Shown piece after piece: positions 44,347 through 53,575 of a stretch of 64,000 nucleotides of DNA. Each line of letters starts with the position of its first letter. Position 1 is the first letter of the stretch. A model generated the notes under the pieces. That model was not told the DNA's origin. It made no database searches and was given only the letters and a program-made list of their open reading frames with translations. The position numbers were made by a program, and so were the translations under genes. This stretch comes from Candidatus Competibacteraceae bacterium (GTDB lineage: Bacteria > Pseudomonadota > Gammaproteobacteria > Competibacterales > Competibacteraceae): the NCBI GenBank assembly GCA_016790045.1, contig JAEUPW010000016.1, positions 1-64,000 of the forward strand, in the 5' to 3' direction.

Positions 44347-44486
44347 GGCCGGCTCCGCGCTCGACGACCGCGCCGGCAGCGGAACGCGGCACCGTTCTTG
44401 CTACCCTAGATCGGGTGGCGAGAGCGACGCTCGCGGCGCGTTCTCGCCATGCCGCCATCGCGACCCACGACGTTCAGGAGAAGGCC

Positions 44487-45407
44487 ATGACTCTTCCATT
44501 CCGCGCTCCCGGCCCGCTCGGCATCGCGCCCAATACGGGCGGAGGACGGCCGCCGGGGCCGCTGGGCTTCGCGCCCGGCGTTTATCTGACGCCAAACTCA
44601 ACCGCCGGCGCGACGAAAAAACCCAGCGCGCCCAAACGGCTCAAAATGCCGCCGCCGGCCGCAGACAGCGTGACCAAGGTCGCGCGCGACCTCAAATGGA
44701 GCCTGTTCACCGGCGACGGCTCGCCGGCTCTAAACGACGTGAAACAAGGCGCGCTCGCCAATTGCCCACTGGCGTCGCTACTGGCGGCTCTCGCCTTCAC
44801 TTCGAGCGGTCAAAGATACCTGCTCAGTCTGGTCAACGAACAGAAAGCCACCGTCGAAACCGACTTGTCGGCCGTCGCCAAGGACCTTGAAGAGGCGCCC
44901 GGCAGCAACAAAATTATCACTGACCGCTATTTTGCGGTCACGCTGGAAAGGCAAGCCTTCGAAGTCAGCGGCGTCCTTTACACCGACGAAGCCCGAGACC
45001 CCAACCCGATCTACATGACCTCGCCCAATCAGGCCCTTTGGCCTTGCGCCATCGAGAAGGCGCTGGCGGCGAAAGTCGGCGGCTACAACGAAGTCGATGA
45101 CTCCAGCAAGCTGACCGCCAACAGGATTTGGGAAATCGTGATGGCCGCCAAGCCGGACGGCTTCGACGTGACCGACCAGACGCCGCACGCGAAGCTCTTG
45201 GAAGTCGCCAAAAACGCCAAGCGGGTTCCGACCATCGCCGCTTCGAAAGACGACGCCACCGACGTGTCGGGATGGCACGGCTTTGCCGTGCTTGGAATGA
45301 AAGAGAAACAAATCGAGCTGTACGATCCGAGCGCGGCCAAGCGCAAGCTGCTCTCGCTACCGACCTTTATCAAGAACTTCAAAGCGGTTTTGCACGGGAA
45401 ATCCTGA
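44487..45407 (+). CDS. Calpain-like (C2-type) cysteine peptidase
   Basis: This 306-residue protein contains a bacterial calpain-type catalytic core. DVKQGALANCPLASLLAALA aligns with the calpain cysteine segment (consensus DvxQGxLGDCWFLAALaaLA), and GWHGFAVLGMKEKQIELYDPSA provides the histidine and an Asp where the classical Asn lies. The N-terminal 60 residues are Pro/Gly-rich with a duplicated PGPLGxAP motif and no signal peptide. The ATG at 44487 has AGGAG upstream. Target and localisation are unknown; secreted effector or regulatory protease are both possible. It converges with the HAD gene, 6 bp apart. Confidence 0.72.
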   Translation: MTLPFRAPGPLGIAPNTGGGRPPGPLGFAPGVYLTPNSTAGATKKPSAPKRLKMPPPAADSVTKVARDLKWSLFTGDGSPALNDVKQGALANCPLASLLAALAFTSSGQRYLLSLVNEQKATVETDLSAVAKDLEEAPGSNKIITDRYFAVTLERQAFEVSGVLYTDEARDPNPIYMTSPNQALWPCAIEKALAAKVGGYNEVDDSSKLTANRIWEIVMAAKPDGFDVTDQTPHAKLLEVAKNAKRVPTIAASKDDATDVSGWHGFAVLGMKEKQIELYDPSAAKRKLLSLPTFIKNFKAVLHGKS

Positions 45408-45413
45408 CAGGGC

Positions 45414-46043
45414 TTATTCGGGCGCCCGAGAATAACCGCCGCCAAACGGGCGCACGTCGGTCGCCAGCATCCCGGCCAGGCGGGCCGCTTCCAGTCCGGA
45501 ATCGGCGTCCTCGAACACCTGGCACGCGCGAGGCTCCACCCGCAAACGGCGAGCCGCCTCCAAAAATAGATCCGGCGCGGGTTTGGGCGGCAAGCCGTCA
45601 TCGGCGGTCAGCACCACGGAAAACAGCGCGGTCAACCCCGCCGCTTGCAAGGCCAACTCGACATTGGGGCGGTTGCTGCCGGAAACCACCGCCATCGGCA
45701 GTCGGCCGTGATGGCGTCGCGCCAGCGCCGCGACCGGCTCCAGGGGTCGGGCCTGACCGAGCAAAGCATGAGTCCGCCGTTCCTTGTCCGCCGTAAATCG
45801 CCCGACATCGATTTGCTGCCCGAAGCGAGCGTTGTACAAACCCACGATTTGGTCGGTGGGTTTGCCGTTGTGCTCGATCAAAAAATCCAGCGGGCACGAC
45901 AACCCAAGCTCCGCGAACGTCGCTTTCCAGGCCGCGTAATGCAAAGGCAGCGTATCGACCAGCGTGCCGTCGCAGTCGAAAATCAAACCGCGCGCGCCGC
46001 TCGAAACCGCCAGCGTCGAATCCGAGTTCGCCTGCGCCGCCAT
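45414..46043 (-). CDS. HAD-superfamily sugar-phosphatase (YqaB/beta-PGM-like)
   Basis: This 209-residue haloacid dehalogenase-fold hydrolase has motif I DCDGTLVDT with the nucleophile Asp, motif II VVSGSNR, motif III with PPKPAPDLFLEAARRL, and motif IV EDADSGLEAARLAGM. The alpha-helical cap resembles beta-phosphoglucomutase and YqaB fructose-1-phosphate phosphatase. Catalysis of phosphomonoester hydrolysis is likely; the substrate is not clear. Its ATG shares one base with the pilU stop (TGATG), so it is translated from the same message. Confidence 0.88.
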   Translation of the reverse strand: MAAQANSDSTLAVSSGARGLIFDCDGTLVDTLPLHYAAWKATFAELGLSCPLDFLIEHNGKPTDQIVGLYNARFGQQIDVGRFTADKERRTHALLGQARPLEPVAALARRHHGRLPMAVVSGSNRPNVELALQAAGLTALFSVVLTADDGLPPKPAPDLFLEAARRLRVEPRACQVFEDADSGLEAARLAGMLATDVRPFGGGYSRAPE

Positions 46044-47254
46044 CAGACCGTACCCGGCCGCACCGGCGGTCGCGGCGCTGCGGGCGCCGCCGGCTTTTCG
46101 TCCTCTTCCGCTTCGGGCATCGCTTCGAGCGACAGCCCCAGACCGCCCGGCTTCTCGGCGCTCGCCGCGCCCCCGGACAGATTGATCCGCAGCCGCAGAT
46201 TGTTGGCGGAATCGGCGTTCTTGATCGCCTCGTCCACGCTGATCTTGCCGGCCTGATGCAGCTCGAACAGCGCCTGATCGAAGGTCTTCATCCCCAATCC
46301 GCCCGATTTCTCCATGATTTCCTTCAAACCGCTGACTTCGCCGCGCTTGATCAACGCTTCCACCATCGGCGAGTTGAGCAACACTTCGATGGCCGCCACC
46401 CGCTTGCCATCGATAGTCGGAATCAGCCGCTGCGACACGAACGCCCGCAGGTTGCCCGACAGATCGGCCAGCAACTGCGGCCGGCGCTCTTCGGGGAAGA
46501 AATTGATGATCCGGTCGAGCGCCTGATTGGCGCTGTTGGCGTGCAGGGTGGAAATGGCCAGATGGCCGGTTTCGGCGAACGCCAGCGCGTGCTCCATGGT
46601 CTCGCGGTCGCGGATTTCGCCGATCAGGATCACATCCGGCGCTTGCCGCAGCGTGTTTTTGAGGGCGTCGGCGTAGCTTAGGGTATCGACGCCGACCTCG
46701 CGCTGGTTGACGACCGAGCGCTTGTGGCGGTGGACGAATTCGATGGGGTCCTCGATGGTGATGATATGCCCGCCGCTGTGGGTGTTGCGGTGGTCGATCA
46801 AGGCCGCGAGCGAGGTGGATTTGCCCGAACCGGTGCCGCCCACGAACAGGATCAAACCGCGTTTTTCCATGATGACCTGGGTCAATATCGGGGGCAAACC
46901 CAAGGTTTCCACCGAGGGAATGTCGGTCTTGATGTTGCGGATCACCATCGAGATTTCGCCGCGCTGCTTGAAAATATTGACCCGGAACCGGCCGATGCTG
47001 GGTTCGCTGATCGCCAGATTCATCTCCAGGGTTTTCTCGAACTCGGCGATCTGGGCCGGGTCCATGACCGAATAGGCGATCTCCTTGACTCGCCCCGGCG
47101 GCAGCACCTCTTTGTCCAGCATCTTCAGCACGCCCTGAAACTTGCCGCACGGCGGCGCGCCGGTGCTGAGGTAGATGTCCGACCCGTCTCGCCGGGCCAG
47201 CATGGTCAAAAAGTCCTTCAACGTCGTGATCTTGGTTCTCATGGTCATCGCCAA
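46043..47254 (-). CDS. pilU: Type IV pilus retraction ATPase, PilU-like
   Basis: The 403-residue secretion ATPase of the PilT/PilU group has Walker A GGTGSGKSTSL, the Asp box ITIEDPIEFVH, the Walker B region VILIGEIRDRETMEHAL and the His box HLAISTLHANSANQALDRI. The length and long C-terminal extension fit PilU rather than PilT (about 345). PilU assists PilT in pulling back pili during twitching. PilT itself is not in the window; instead ggt precedes it by 12 bp and the HAD gene follows with one shared base. Confidence 0.88.
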   Translation of the reverse strand: MAMTMRTKITTLKDFLTMLARRDGSDIYLSTGAPPCGKFQGVLKMLDKEVLPPGRVKEIAYSVMDPAQIAEFEKTLEMNLAISEPSIGRFRVNIFKQRGEISMVIRNIKTDIPSVETLGLPPILTQVIMEKRGLILFVGGTGSGKSTSLAALIDHRNTHSGGHIITIEDPIEFVHRHKRSVVNQREVGVDTLSYADALKNTLRQAPDVILIGEIRDRETMEHALAFAETGHLAISTLHANSANQALDRIINFFPEERRPQLLADLSGNLRAFVSQRLIPTIDGKRVAAIEVLLNSPMVEALIKRGEVSGLKEIMEKSGGLGMKTFDQALFELHQAGKISVDEAIKNADSANNLRLRINLSGGAASAEKPGGLGLSLEAMPEAEEDEKPAAPAAPRPPVRPGTV

Positions 47255-47266
47255 AACTCCTTCGAG

Positions 47267-48784
47267 TCAACCGGCGGTCCGCGCCTGACCGCCGCGCCGG
47301 GAATCGCCCGCGCCATCGCCGTCCGCCGCGATGGCGTGCACGCCGCCAAAATAGAGGTCGCGCACCGTCCAGCGGTTCAGCGGCCAGCGCGCCTCCAACG
47401 CTGTCAATGCTTGATCGGCAAAACCCGGCTCCACTTGAGCCCGCTCGCCGTCCCAGTGCAGGCGGGGCGCTTCCACCGCCGTCCGGGGATCGAAACCGAA
47501 ATCCACCACGTTGCTGACGACCTGCACCAGGGCCGAACGGATGCGCTTGCTGCCGCCGCTGCCCAACACCAGCCGCACCCGATCGCCCCGCATCAACAGC
47601 GACGGCGCCATCATCGAGGCCACCCGCATCCCGGGCGGACTGGCGTGAAAGCCGTCGGGGTGCAAATCGTCTTCGCCCATCATGTTGTTGAGCATGATGC
47701 CGGTTCCGGCGACATAGCAGCCGGAGCCTTCGCCGTTGGACGTGGTCATGCTGGCGGCGTTGCCCTCGCGGTCGCACACGCTGACGTGGGTGGTGCCGCC
47801 GGATGCGGTGCGGACCCGCGCCAGACTTTCGCGCAACGCGGGCGGGTCGATGTCGTCCGGGCTCAGATAGCCTGCGGCCCGCTGGCGGTCGACTTCCTGC
47901 ATGACGGCGACCAACAGCGCCAAATGCGCGGGCGAGCCGAAGCCGAGTTCGCCCAGTTCGCGCGCTTCCAGCAACCGCAGCGACAGCGCGATCAACGCGC
48001 CCCCGAACGAGGGGGGCGGATTGGTCAACAGCCGGTAGCCGCGATAATTCACCGGCAAGGGTTCGCGCTCGATCACCCGATACGCCGCGAGATCGGCGGC
48101 GGTCAGCAAACCCGCCCCTTCGCGCATGTCGCGGGCGACGCGCTCGGCCAGCGCGCCCTCATAAAACTCCCGCTCGCCGTCGCGCGGCAGCCGCTCCAGA
48201 AAATCCGCCAGTTCGGGATTGCGGATCACATCCTCCTCGCCAAGATAGCGCCCTTCCGGTTGGAACAGGGCGCGGCCGGGCGCGGTCAGGGTCATGATCG
48301 GCGTCAGCAGTTCGAGAAAATAAGCTTGCTTGGCGTTGAGCGCGACCCCTTCGCGGGCCAGCCGGATGGCCGGCGCCAATATCTCCGACAGCGGCAATCG
48401 GCCCAGCCGGCGCTGGACGTGCAGATAGCCCTTGAGCGCCCCCGGCACCGCGACCGAGCCCATGCCGGCGTTGAATAGCTGCTCGCTGCCGGGGAAACGC
48501 ACGGTCACCGGCACGAAATGCGGCTCCAGGTCGCCGCCCTGCAACCCTCGTCCGGGAGTGTCCACAAAAAAATCGAACAGGACTGCCCGCCCCGCCGCCG
48601 GGCGCGCCAGCAAAAAACCGCCGCCCCCCAGGCTGGTCAAGGCCGGTTCGGCCACGGCGGCGGCAAAGCCGGCGGCCACGACGGCGTCGAAGGCGTTGCC
48701 GCCCGCGCCGAGGATGGCGCACGCGGCGTCGGTGACGTCGGGATGGCCGCTGGCCGTCCCGCCTTTAAGGGCGAGTTCCACCAT
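47267..48784 (-). CDS. ggt: Gamma-glutamyltranspeptidase-family protein, no signal peptide
   Basis: This 505-residue Ntn-hydrolase family member should self-cleave before the nucleophile Thr in GGTTHVSVCDREGNAAS. It has the GAGGNAFDAVVA and SLGGGGFLLAR segments of the large chain and GSGGSKRIRSALVQVV of the small chain. Classical GGT is periplasmic, but no signal peptide is seen here, so a cytoplasmic role or a different acylase specificity is possible. It lies between rhlB (35 bp upstream) and pilU (12 bp downstream). Confidence 0.85.
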   Translation of the reverse strand: MVELALKGGTASGHPDVTDAACAILGAGGNAFDAVVAAGFAAAVAEPALTSLGGGGFLLARPAAGRAVLFDFFVDTPGRGLQGGDLEPHFVPVTVRFPGSEQLFNAGMGSVAVPGALKGYLHVQRRLGRLPLSEILAPAIRLAREGVALNAKQAYFLELLTPIMTLTAPGRALFQPEGRYLGEEDVIRNPELADFLERLPRDGEREFYEGALAERVARDMREGAGLLTAADLAAYRVIEREPLPVNYRGYRLLTNPPPSFGGALIALSLRLLEARELGELGFGSPAHLALLVAVMQEVDRQRAAGYLSPDDIDPPALRESLARVRTASGGTTHVSVCDREGNAASMTTSNGEGSGCYVAGTGIMLNNMMGEDDLHPDGFHASPPGMRVASMMAPSLLMRGDRVRLVLGSGGSKRIRSALVQVVSNVVDFGFDPRTAVEAPRLHWDGERAQVEPGFADQALTALEARWPLNRWTVRDLYFGGVHAIAADGDGAGDSRRGGQARTAG

Positions 48785-48819
48785 GTCGGATGCGGGCGAA
48801 TCGGCGCGCCGCCTTTCGC

Positions 48820-50091
48820 TCAGCTCCGGTTGGCCGGCCGCCGGTGCGGCGTGCGGCCGCGCGGGCGGTGCTCCCCGCCCGAAAACGGCGGCCGCCGGCG
48901 CTCCAAACGCTTGGGCGGTTTGTATTCGATCAACAGTTCCTCGGTCACCGGCAACACCGGAATCTTTTGGCCGATGAAATCCTCGATTTCCGGCAACGAA
49001 TAGACGTATTCCTCGCAGGCGAAACTGATGGCGTCGCCGCTGGCGCCGATGCGGGCGGTGCGGCCGATGCGGTGGACGTAGTCTTCCCGATCTTGCGGCA
49101 GGTCGAAGTTGAGCACGTGGGTGACATCGGGAATGTGCAGGCCGCGCGCCGCCACGTCGGTCGCCACCAAGATCGGCAGCTCGCCGCGCTGGAACGCTTC
49201 CAGCAACCGCAACCGCTTGTTTTGCGGGATGTCGCCGGAGAGCACTTCGGCTTCGTGGCCGTTGCCCAGAAGATAGCCGGTGACCCGATCCGCCGCCCGC
49301 TTGGTGTTGACGAAAATCATGGTGCGTTTCGGGTCTTGCTGGCGCAGCACGCCCAGCAGCAGGGAAATCTTGTCGTGGGCCGAGACGTGATAGAGCGATT
49401 GCCGCACTTTATCGGCGGTCACCTGTTCGGACTCGATCCGGATCACTTGCGGGTCGTTCATGTGCTCGTAGGCCAGCTCCATGACCCGGTTGCTCAAAGT
49501 CGCGGAAAACAGCATGTTGATGCGCTGGCCGGGCGGCGGCATCTTGCGCAGCAGGTAACGGATGTCGGCGATGAAGCCGAGATCGAACATCCGGTCGGCC
49601 TCGTCCAGCACCACGACCTCGATGGCGGACAGCCGGTACACGCCCTGCTTGAAATAATCGATCAGCCGGCCGGGCGTGCCGATCAACACGTCCACCCCGG
49701 CTTCGAGCTGGCGGCGCTGGCTGTCGTAGCCGGTTCCGCCGTAAACGGCGGCGAATTTGAGTCCGGTATAGCGGCCGATCCATTCGGCGTCGCGGTGGAT
49801 CTGCACCGCCAGTTCGCGGGTGGGCGCCAGGATGAGCGCCCACGGCCCGGCCGCGTCCTCGGGGGCCGGCGTTTCCATCAGATGGTGCAGAGCGGCCAAC
49901 AGAAACGCGGCGGTCTTGCCGGTTCCGGTCTGCGCTTGGCCGGCGATATCCTGCCCCTTGAGCGCCAGCGGCAGCGTGGCGGCTTGAATCGGCGTGCAGT
50001 GGACAAAACCGGCATCCTCCAGGCTTTCCAACAGCGAATCGTTCAAAGCGAGCGAGGAAAACAGGACGGAAGTTAAATGGTCTTTTTGCAT
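48820..50091 (-). CDS. rhlB: ATP-dependent RNA helicase RhlB
   Basis: The 423-residue DEAD-box helicase helps the RNA degradosome unwind structured mRNA. It has the Q motif ([11 protein letters not shown]), [56 protein letters not shown] and [10 protein letters not shown]. The C-terminal basic tail ([13 protein letters not shown]) resembles that of E. coli RhlB, which binds RNase E. Length matches (421). It is divergent from trxA-rho, the same arrangement as E. coli, which fixes the assignment among DEAD-box paralogues. Confidence 0.95.
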   Translation of the reverse strand: MQKDHLTSVLFSSLALNDSLLESLEDAGFVHCTPIQAATLPLALKGQDIAGQAQTGTGKTAAFLLAALHHLMETPAPEDAAGPWALILAPTRELAVQIHRDAEWIGRYTGLKFAAVYGGTGYDSQRRQLEAGVDVLIGTPGRLIDYFKQGVYRLSAIEVVVLDEADRMFDLGFIADIRYLLRKMPPPGQRINMLFSATLSNRVMELAYEHMNDPQVIRIESEQVTADKVRQSLYHVSAHDKISLLLGVLRQQDPKRTMIFVNTKRAADRVTGYLLGNGHEAEVLSGDIPQNKRLRLLEAFQRGELPILVATDVAARGLHIPDVTHVLNFDLPQDREDYVHRIGRTARIGASGDAISFACEEYVYSLPEIEDFIGQKIPVLPVTEELLIEYKPPKRLERRRPPFSGGEHRPRGRTPHRRPANRS

Positions 50092-50362
50092 GAGTGAGTG
50101 ACGATCCCGAGTCAGCAGGGGTACGGGGACAACGACGGCTGACCGGTTCCAGGCCAGGCGAAACTGAAAGAAATTTGTCCCCCCGCCAAATATTTTGCCA
50201 CAATATCCACCATCGAACGTCAAACGCTGTGTTTTACAGCGCTCTCGTGGCGGTGGCCGCCTTGAAATTGCTTGAAGCGACCCGCATCTTGTCGGTATCC
50301 GACTTTAAACCGCATAAGGCGACCCTCACCTAACGCCTTTCCCGATTGGAGAACGCCATCTC

Positions 50363-50692
50363 ATGAGCGAGCGAATCCTGCATGTCACCGATGACTCTTT
50401 CGAGGCCGAGGTACTCAAAGCCGACAAGCCGGTTCTCGTCGATTACTGGGCGGAATGGTGCGGCCCCTGCCGGATGATCGCGCCGATCCTCGACGAAATC
50501 GCCGGCCAGTACGAGGACCGCATCAAAATCTGCAAGCTGAACGTGGACGAGAACCAGAACACGCCGCCCAAGTACGGCATCCGGGGCATTCCCACCCTGA
50601 TGCTGTTCCGCAACGGCAACGTGGAAGCCACCAAAGTCGGCGCGCTGTCCAAGTCGCAACTGGTCGCTTTTCTCGACAGCAGCTTGCGTTGA
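50363..50692 (+). CDS. trxA: Thioredoxin 1
   Basis: The 109-residue disulfide reductase has the active site WCGPC at residues 32-36 and the cis-proline region [11 protein letters not shown]. It supplies electrons to ribonucleotide reductase, PAPS reductase and other enzymes. Length and sequence follow E. coli TrxA closely. GGAG about 10 bp before the ATG supports the start. It lies between divergent rhlB and downstream rho, as in E. coli. Confidence 0.97.
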   Translation: MSERILHVTDDSFEAEVLKADKPVLVDYWAEWCGPCRMIAPILDEIAGQYEDRIKICKLNVDENQNTPPKYGIRGIPTLMLFRNGNVEATKVGALSKSQLVAFLDSSLR

Positions 50693-50882
50693 GATTTCGC
50701 CCGGCGCCATCCCAAGGGTAGACGCCGTTTCGCGGGCGTGCTAGCTTAACTGGCACGCCGCTCCACCGCCCCAGCCATACCTCTTAGACCATTCCGCATC
50801 GCCTCCTCCCGCGACGCGAACCCTAACTTCTCTCCCCCCGGCTCTCCAGGCGAGCGCTGGACGCTTCGAGCATGTAGCTTCC

Positions 50883-52139
50883 ATGAATTTGACCGAACTC
50901 AAAAAGAAATCCGCCGCCGACCTGATCGCCATCGCGCAGGAGCTCAAGCTCGAAGGGATGGCGCGCTCTCGCAAACAAGACGTCATCTTCGCCATCCTCA
51001 AGGCGCTGGCCAAGAGCGGCGAGGATATTTCGGGGGACGGCGTGCTGGAAATTTTGCAGGATGGCTTCGGCTTCCTGCGCTCCGCCGACAGCTCGTATCT
51101 GGCCGGACCCGACGACATTTACGTCTCGCCCAGCCAAATCCGCCGCTTCAACCTGCGCACCGGCGACACGGTCAGCGGCAAGATCCGCCCGCCCAAGGAA
51201 GGCGAGCGCTATTTCGCGCTGCTCAAGGTCAACGACATCAATTTCGAGCCGCCGGAAGCGTCCAAGAACAAGGTGCTGTTCGAGAATCTGACCCCGCTGC
51301 ACGCCGACGAGCGGCTGACCCTGGAGCGCGGCAACGGCAGCACCGAGGACATCACGGCGCGGGTGATCGATCTGATCGCGCCCATCGGCAAAGGCCAGCG
51401 CGGCTTGATCGTCTCGCCGCCCAAGGCCGGCAAGACCATGATGCTGCAAAACATCGCGCAAAGCATTGCCGCCAACCATCCCGAATGCTATCTGATCGTG
51501 CTGCTGATCGACGAGCGGCCGGAGGAAGTCACCGAAATGCAGCGCTCGGTGCGCGGCGAGGTGATCGCCAGCACCTTCGACGAGCCAGCCACCCGCCACA
51601 CCCAGGTGGCGGAGATGGTCAACGACAAGGCCAAGCGGCTGGTCGAGCACAAGCGCGACGTGGTGATCCTGCTCGATTCCATCACCCGGCTGGCGCGGGC
51701 CTACAACACCGTGGTGCCGGCCTCCGGCAAGGTGCTGACCGGCGGCGTGGACGCCAACGCTTTACAAAAGCCCAAGCGCTTCTTCGGCGCGGCCCGCAAC
51801 ATCGAGGAAGGCGGCTCGCTGACCATCATCGCCACCACGCTGATCGACACCGGATCGCGCATGGACGATGTGATTTACGAGGAATTCAAGGGCACCGGCA
51901 ACATGGAAATCCATCTCGATCGGCGGATTTCCGAAAAGCGGGTGTTTCCGGCCATCGACATCAACCGCTCCGGCACCCGTCGCGAGGAGCTGCTGACCGA
52001 TCCGGACGATTTGCAGAAGATGTGGATTCTGCGCAAGCTCTTGCATCCGATGGATGAATTGCAGGCGATGGAATTCATGCTGGAGCGCTTGAAGGCCAAC
52101 AAAACCAACCGGGAATTCTTCGAGGCCATGAAGCGTTGA
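50883..52139 (+). CDS. rho: Transcription termination factor Rho
   Basis: The 418-residue hexameric RNA-dependent ATPase ends transcription of untranslated RNA. It has the N-terminal helical domain ([17 protein letters not shown]), the cold-shock-like primary RNA-binding site ([22 protein letters not shown]), Walker [10 protein letters not shown], Walker [18 protein letters not shown], the Q/R loops and the C-terminal FEAMKR. Length equals E. coli Rho (419). No insertion domain is present. A 190-bp leader separates it from trxA; rho mRNAs are typically autoregulated there. Confidence 0.98.
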   Translation: MNLTELKKKSAADLIAIAQELKLEGMARSRKQDVIFAILKALAKSGEDISGDGVLEILQDGFGFLRSADSSYLAGPDDIYVSPSQIRRFNLRTGDTVSGKIRPPKEGERYFALLKVNDINFEPPEASKNKVLFENLTPLHADERLTLERGNGSTEDITARVIDLIAPIGKGQRGLIVSPPKAGKTMMLQNIAQSIAANHPECYLIVLLIDERPEEVTEMQRSVRGEVIASTFDEPATRHTQVAEMVNDKAKRLVEHKRDVVILLDSITRLARAYNTVVPASGKVLTGGVDANALQKPKRFFGAARNIEEGGSLTIIATTLIDTGSRMDDVIYEEFKGTGNMEIHLDRRISEKRVFPAIDINRSGTRREELLTDPDDLQKMWILRKLLHPMDELQAMEFMLERLKANKTNREFFEAMKR

Positions 52140-52250
52140 CGGGCTTTTGACCTGTTTTTCAGCGGCCTCGTCCAAAATCGGTCCGTCTACCTCGCGGCAT
52201 CGCGGCAACCGTCAAAGCGGCTCGCTGATCGGCGGCGTGAGGCCCAGCGG

Positions 52251-53546
52251 TCACTCGTTTCCCCGCTCGCGCTCGATTGCCCGATACCCGATGTCGGTTC
52301 GATAGTGAACGCCTTCCCAACGCACGTGTTTGGCCAAGTCATACGCCAAGCGTTGCGCCTCGGCGACCGTGGCGCCGAGCGCGGTGGCGCACAGCACCCG
52401 CCCGCCGTGCGTAACCACGGAGCCGTTTTCTGACTCGCGGGTTCCCGCGTGAAAAAGTTTGATGTCTGCCTCGGAGGATTGACGCGGCAAGCCTTCGATC
52501 ACGTCGCCCTTGCGGTAGGGGCCGGGATAGCCGGCGGCGGCCATCACCACGCCCAGCGCCGGCCGCGAATCCCAATCGGCCTCGACCTCGTGCAATCGCC
52601 CGTCCAGCGCCGCCTCGCATAAGTCCACCAGATCAGAGCGCAGGCGCATGATCAGCGGCTGCGTTTCCGGATCGCCCAGCCGGCAGTTGTATTCCAGCAC
52701 CTTGGGGCCGTCGGCGGTGATCATTAGCCCCGCGTAGAGAAATCCGATATAGCGGTTGCCTTCCAAGGCCATGCCGCGCACGGTCGGTTCGATCACCTCG
52801 GCCATGATCCGCTCGTGCAATTCGGGCGTGACCACCGGCGCGGGCGAATACGCGCCCATGCCTCCGGTGTTGGGGCCTCGGTCGCCGTTGTCGCGCGCCT
52901 TGTGATCTTGCGAGGTGGCGAAAGGCAGGATGTGTTCGCCGTCGGTCATCACGATAAAACTGGCTTCCTCGCCTTCCAAAAACTCCTCTACCACCGCCCG
53001 CCGACCGGCCTCGCCGAAATCCGCGCCGCTCAACATGCCGCGCGCGGCGGCGATGGCTTCCAGTTCGCTTTGCGCCAGGATCACGCCCTTGCCGGCGGCC
53101 AATCCGTCCGCCTTGACCACGACCGGCGCGCCCATTTGGCAGATGTAGGCCTCGGCGGCGTCGGGGTCGGTAAAGCTTTGATAGCGGGCGGTGGGAATGC
53201 GGTGGCGGGCCAGAAAATCCTTGGTGAAGGTTTTGGAGCCTTCCAGTTGCGCCGCCGCTTTCGACGGGCCGAAACAGCGCAATCCCGCGCGTTCAAACAG
53301 ATCGGTAATGCCCAACACCAGCGGCACCTCGGGGCCGATGATGGTGAGATCGACGCCGTGGCCTCGCGCGAATTTGAGCAGTTCCGGCGGATCGTCGGCG
53401 GTGATGGCGAGGTTGGTCACCTTCGCCTCGCGCGCGGTGCCGGCGTTGCCCGGCGCGACGTAAACGTTGCGGACGCGGCCCGATTGCGCGACTTTCCAGG
53501 CCAGGGCATGTTCGCGGCCGCCGCCGCCGACGATCAGAATATTCAT
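52251..53546 (-). CDS. purD: Phosphoribosylamine-glycine ligase
   Basis: The 431-residue ATP-grasp enzyme makes glycinamide ribonucleotide in purine synthesis. It shows the N-terminal GGGGREHALAWKV, IGPEVPLVLG, the ATP-grasp segment VVKADGLAAGKGV, GPNTGGMGAYSPAPV and the metal site VLEYNCRLGDPETQ. It lies 29 bp after purH, giving the conserved purH-purD operon. It is convergent with rho. Confidence 0.97.
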   Translation of the reverse strand: MNILIVGGGGREHALAWKVAQSGRVRNVYVAPGNAGTAREAKVTNLAITADDPPELLKFARGHGVDLTIIGPEVPLVLGITDLFERAGLRCFGPSKAAAQLEGSKTFTKDFLARHRIPTARYQSFTDPDAAEAYICQMGAPVVVKADGLAAGKGVILAQSELEAIAAARGMLSGADFGEAGRRAVVEEFLEGEEASFIVMTDGEHILPFATSQDHKARDNGDRGPNTGGMGAYSPAPVVTPELHERIMAEVIEPTVRGMALEGNRYIGFLYAGLMITADGPKVLEYNCRLGDPETQPLIMRLRSDLVDLCEAALDGRLHEVEADWDSRPALGVVMAAAGYPGPYRKGDVIEGLPRQSSEADIKLFHAGTRESENGSVVTHGGRVLCATALGATVAEAQRLAYDLAKHVRWEGVHYRTDIGYRAIERERGNE

Positions 53547-53575
53547 GACGAATTTTTGCCTTAAGCACGTGGAAT

